A DNA stretch of 64,000 nt from Minicystis rosea. Lineage in GTDB: Bacteria; Myxococcota_A; Polyangia; Polyangiales; Polyangiaceae. The stretch covers positions 8,479,703 through 8,543,702 of the forward strand of contig CP016211.1 in the NCBI GenBank assembly GCA_001931535.1. The letters run 5' to 3'. Positions 62,475-64,000 of this stretch are shown one piece after another. Numbering within the stretch: the first letter of the stretch is position 1; each line of letters opens with the position of its first letter. Both the position numbers and the translations under genes were made by a program. Below the pieces are notes generated by a model. The model had not been told where the DNA came from. It was given only the letters and a program-made list of their open reading frames with translations, and ran no database searches.

Positions 62475-63820
62475 CACAAGAGCCCGTAGCGCTCGCGCTT
62501 GCGGTAGAGCGTGGAAGGATCGATGCGCAGCGCCTTGGCCGCCGCGTCGAGCGTCGGATGCCGCGCGAGCACGGCCGTGATGTGCCGGCGCTCGGCCGCT
62601 TCCAGCGACTCGTCGTCGACGGTGAGCGTCGCCGGCGCGGTGGCGCGCAGCTCTTCGGGCAGGAGATCGGGCGTGATGACGTCGCCCGCGGCCAGGATGA
62701 CGGCACGCTCCAGCACGTTGGCGAGCTCGCGGACGTTGCCGGGCCAGCGGTAGGACGTGAGCGCGGCCATGGCCGCGGGATCGATGCGGAGCGGCTCGCG
62801 TCGATGCGTGGTCGAGAGATCGGCGACGACGGCGGCGGCGAGCGCGGGGACGTCCTCGCGGCGATCGCGCAACGACGGCACGCGCAACGTGACCACGTCG
62901 AGGCGATAGAAGAGATCTTCGCGGAAGTTGCCGGCCGCGACGGCAGCCTTCAGATCGCGGTGCGTGGCGGCGATGACGCGCGCCTCGGACCTGCGCGGCT
63001 CGGTGTCGCCGACGCGCACGTACTCGTGCTCTTCGAGCAGGCGCAGCAGCTTGCCCTGCGCCTCGCGCGGGAGATCGCCGACCTCGTCGAGGAACAGCGT
63101 GCCCGCGCCCGCGGCCTCGACGTGACCGACGCGCGCGCCGTCGGCGCCGGTGAAGGCGCCCTTGGCGTGGCCGAAGAGCTCGTTCTCCACGAGGTTCGGC
63201 GAGATCACCGCGCAGTTCAGGGTCACGAAGGGGCGCGCGGCGCGCGGCGAGAGCGCGTGCACGTGCCGCGCGATCACGCCCTTGCCGGTACCCGTCTCGC
63301 CGAGCAGGAGGATGGTCGCTTCGGTCGGCGCCGCGCGCGAGGCGACGGCGAGCGCCTCCTTCATGGCCGTGCTCGACGTCTGCAAGCGCACGCGCACGCC
63401 GCGCGCGGTGTTGCGCTGCAGCTCGGCCAGCTCGGCGCGCACGCGCGCGGCCTCGAGCGCCTTGCGCACCACGTGGAGCACCTGCGCGGGCGTGAACGGC
63501 TTGGGCAGATAGTCGGACGCGCCCGCGCGCATGGCGTCGACGGCGTTGTCGATGGTCGCGTACGCCGTCATGAGCACCACGCTCGTGGAGGGCGCCTCGT
63601 GCGCGAGCGCCCGGGTCACCGCGATGCCGTCCATGCCGCCGAGGCGGAGATCGACGAGCGCGAGATCGGGCGGCGATCGCCGCGCCGCCGTGACGGCGGC
63701 CTCGCCGGCCGGGGCCAGCGTCACCTCGAAGCCGGCGCCCTCGAGGCACAGCCGCAGCATCCTCCGGATGCTCTCCTCGTCGTCGACGACGAGGATGCGG
63801 CCCTCGTCCTTCTTGCTCAT
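62474..63820 (-). CDS. NtrC-family sigma-54-dependent response regulator
   Basis: 448 aa from ATG 63820 with GAGAGGA upstream. The receiver domain (~8-125) has ILVVDDEES, phosphoacceptor Asp in LALVDLRLGG and the conserved Lys of LPKPF. The AAA+ domain (~145-370) has Walker A GETGTGKG, the sigma-54 contact loop GAFTGA, Walker B GTLFLDEVGDLP and the arginine fingers region. The Fis-type HTH at the C-terminus is AAERRHITAVLARHPTLDAAAKALRIDPSTLYRKRERYGL. Activates sigma-54 promoters on phosphorylation by the downstream-encoded kinase. AlgB/KinB-like pair by domain order. Confidence 0.95.
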   Translation of the reverse strand: MSKKDEGRILVVDDEESIRRMLRLCLEGAGFEVTLAPAGEAAVTAARRSPPDLALVDLRLGGMDGIAVTRALAHEAPSTSVVLMTAYATIDNAVDAMRAGASDYLPKPFTPAQVLHVVRKALEAARVRAELAELQRNTARGVRVRLQTSSTAMKEALAVASRAAPTEATILLLGETGTGKGVIARHVHALSPRAARPFVTLNCAVISPNLVENELFGHAKGAFTGADGARVGHVEAAGAGTLFLDEVGDLPREAQGKLLRLLEEHEYVRVGDTEPRRSEARVIAATHRDLKAAVAAGNFREDLFYRLDVVTLRVPSLRDRREDVPALAAAVVADLSTTHRREPLRIDPAAMAALTSYRWPGNVRELANVLERAVILAAGDVITPDLLPEELRATAPATLTVDDESLEAAERRHITAVLARHPTLDAAAKALRIDPSTLYRKRERYGLL

Positions 63821-64000
63821 ACGTGTCCTCTCTTTTTCCGGCGACGGCACACCGGCCGGTGACTCCGCGATGAAGGTTGAGCCACGTCCCCGCGCCGCGT
63901 CCACGAGGATCGCGCAGCGATCGAGCTCGTCGTGCAACCTGCGGCGCGCGCCTGGACGCATCGTGCGGCGCTGCACGAGCGCTCGCATCGCGCGAGACCG

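Noticed and set aside
60585..63749. Single 1054-codon frame covering the histidine kinase and running antisense-free through the regulator
   Set aside because: The part above 62474 is an out-of-frame shadow of the NtrC gene; the ATG at 62474 overlaps the regulator stop.
63821..64000. Upstream in-frame extension of the NtrC regulator resembling a kinase C-terminus
   Set aside because: A good ribosome site and the conserved start MSKKDEGRILVVDDEES place the start at 63820; the resemblance is too short to support.

Overview
The window is very GC-rich, densely coding DNA. Its protein families point to a social/predatory deltaproteobacterium of the Myxococcota, most likely a Polyangiales (Sorangium/Polyangium-type) genome. 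The evidence is three eukaryotic-like Ser/Thr kinases with Pro/Ala-rich tails, many Gly/Ser/Thr-rich lipoproteins carrying Cys-rich 'DGIKNGKETDVDCGG'-style repeats, thrombospondin-3 OmpA, a YncE-propeller/di-heme lipoprotein, collagen-like protein, PEGA/TPR envelope proteins and DUF2169. This assignment is inferred from gene content. No rRNA, tRNA or CRISPR was seen.

Layout. 0.2-2.9 kb: an LTD-domain lipoprotein divergent from an M91-like zinc protease. 3-6.3 kb: a small HTH protein convergent with the scpA-scpB condensin operon; ScpB carries five Trp repeats and a poly-acidic tail. 6.4-16 kb: a triple-thioredoxin lipoprotein, a DUF2169 protein with nine 14-residue repeats, a Ser/Thr kinase, a TPR protein and a GT-C-like membrane protein. 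16-25.3 kb: envelope lipoproteins, a TPR/PEGA protein, a recent IS4-family (IS50-type) insertion with perfect ends and 9-bp target duplication, and OmpA with TSP3 repeats. 25.5-29.4 kb: a long collagen-like secreted protein split by two -1 frameshifts. 29.8-36.5 kb: HflX, two hypotheticals and a 974-aa propeller/di-heme lipoprotein. 36.6-42.5 kb: a LysR regulator followed by an overlapping operon of two FadL/OMPP1-like porins and a Cys-rich propeller lipoprotein. 42.7-46.7 kb: a PKMT-type methyltransferase, DUF1232 protein, ArsC-like protein and M19 dipeptidase. 46.7-52.4 kb: two divergent Ser/Thr kinases, the rightward one overlapping a TPR/PEGA gene and a lectin-like lipoprotein. 52.5-58 kb: a more accessory-looking stretch with a repeat-companion-domain protein, a 22-bp minisatellite, an unknown helical protein behind a G-rich leader, a small lipoprotein and a frameshifted zinc-ribbon gene. 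58-64 kb: a SDR/membrane-protein pair divergent from a LysR gene, then an NtrC-type regulator/histidine kinase operon.

How the genes work together. Three short overlapping operons (kinase-PEGA-lipoprotein; porin-porin-lipoprotein; NtrC-kinase) couple signalling to envelope proteins. Both LysR genes have a perfect palindrome with 6-bp arms and a 7-bp spacer at or just before their start codon, which suggests autoregulation. All three apparent frameshifts are -1 events and each can be explained by loss of one base from a C5/G5 run, so sequencing error has to be excluded before calling these genes broken.
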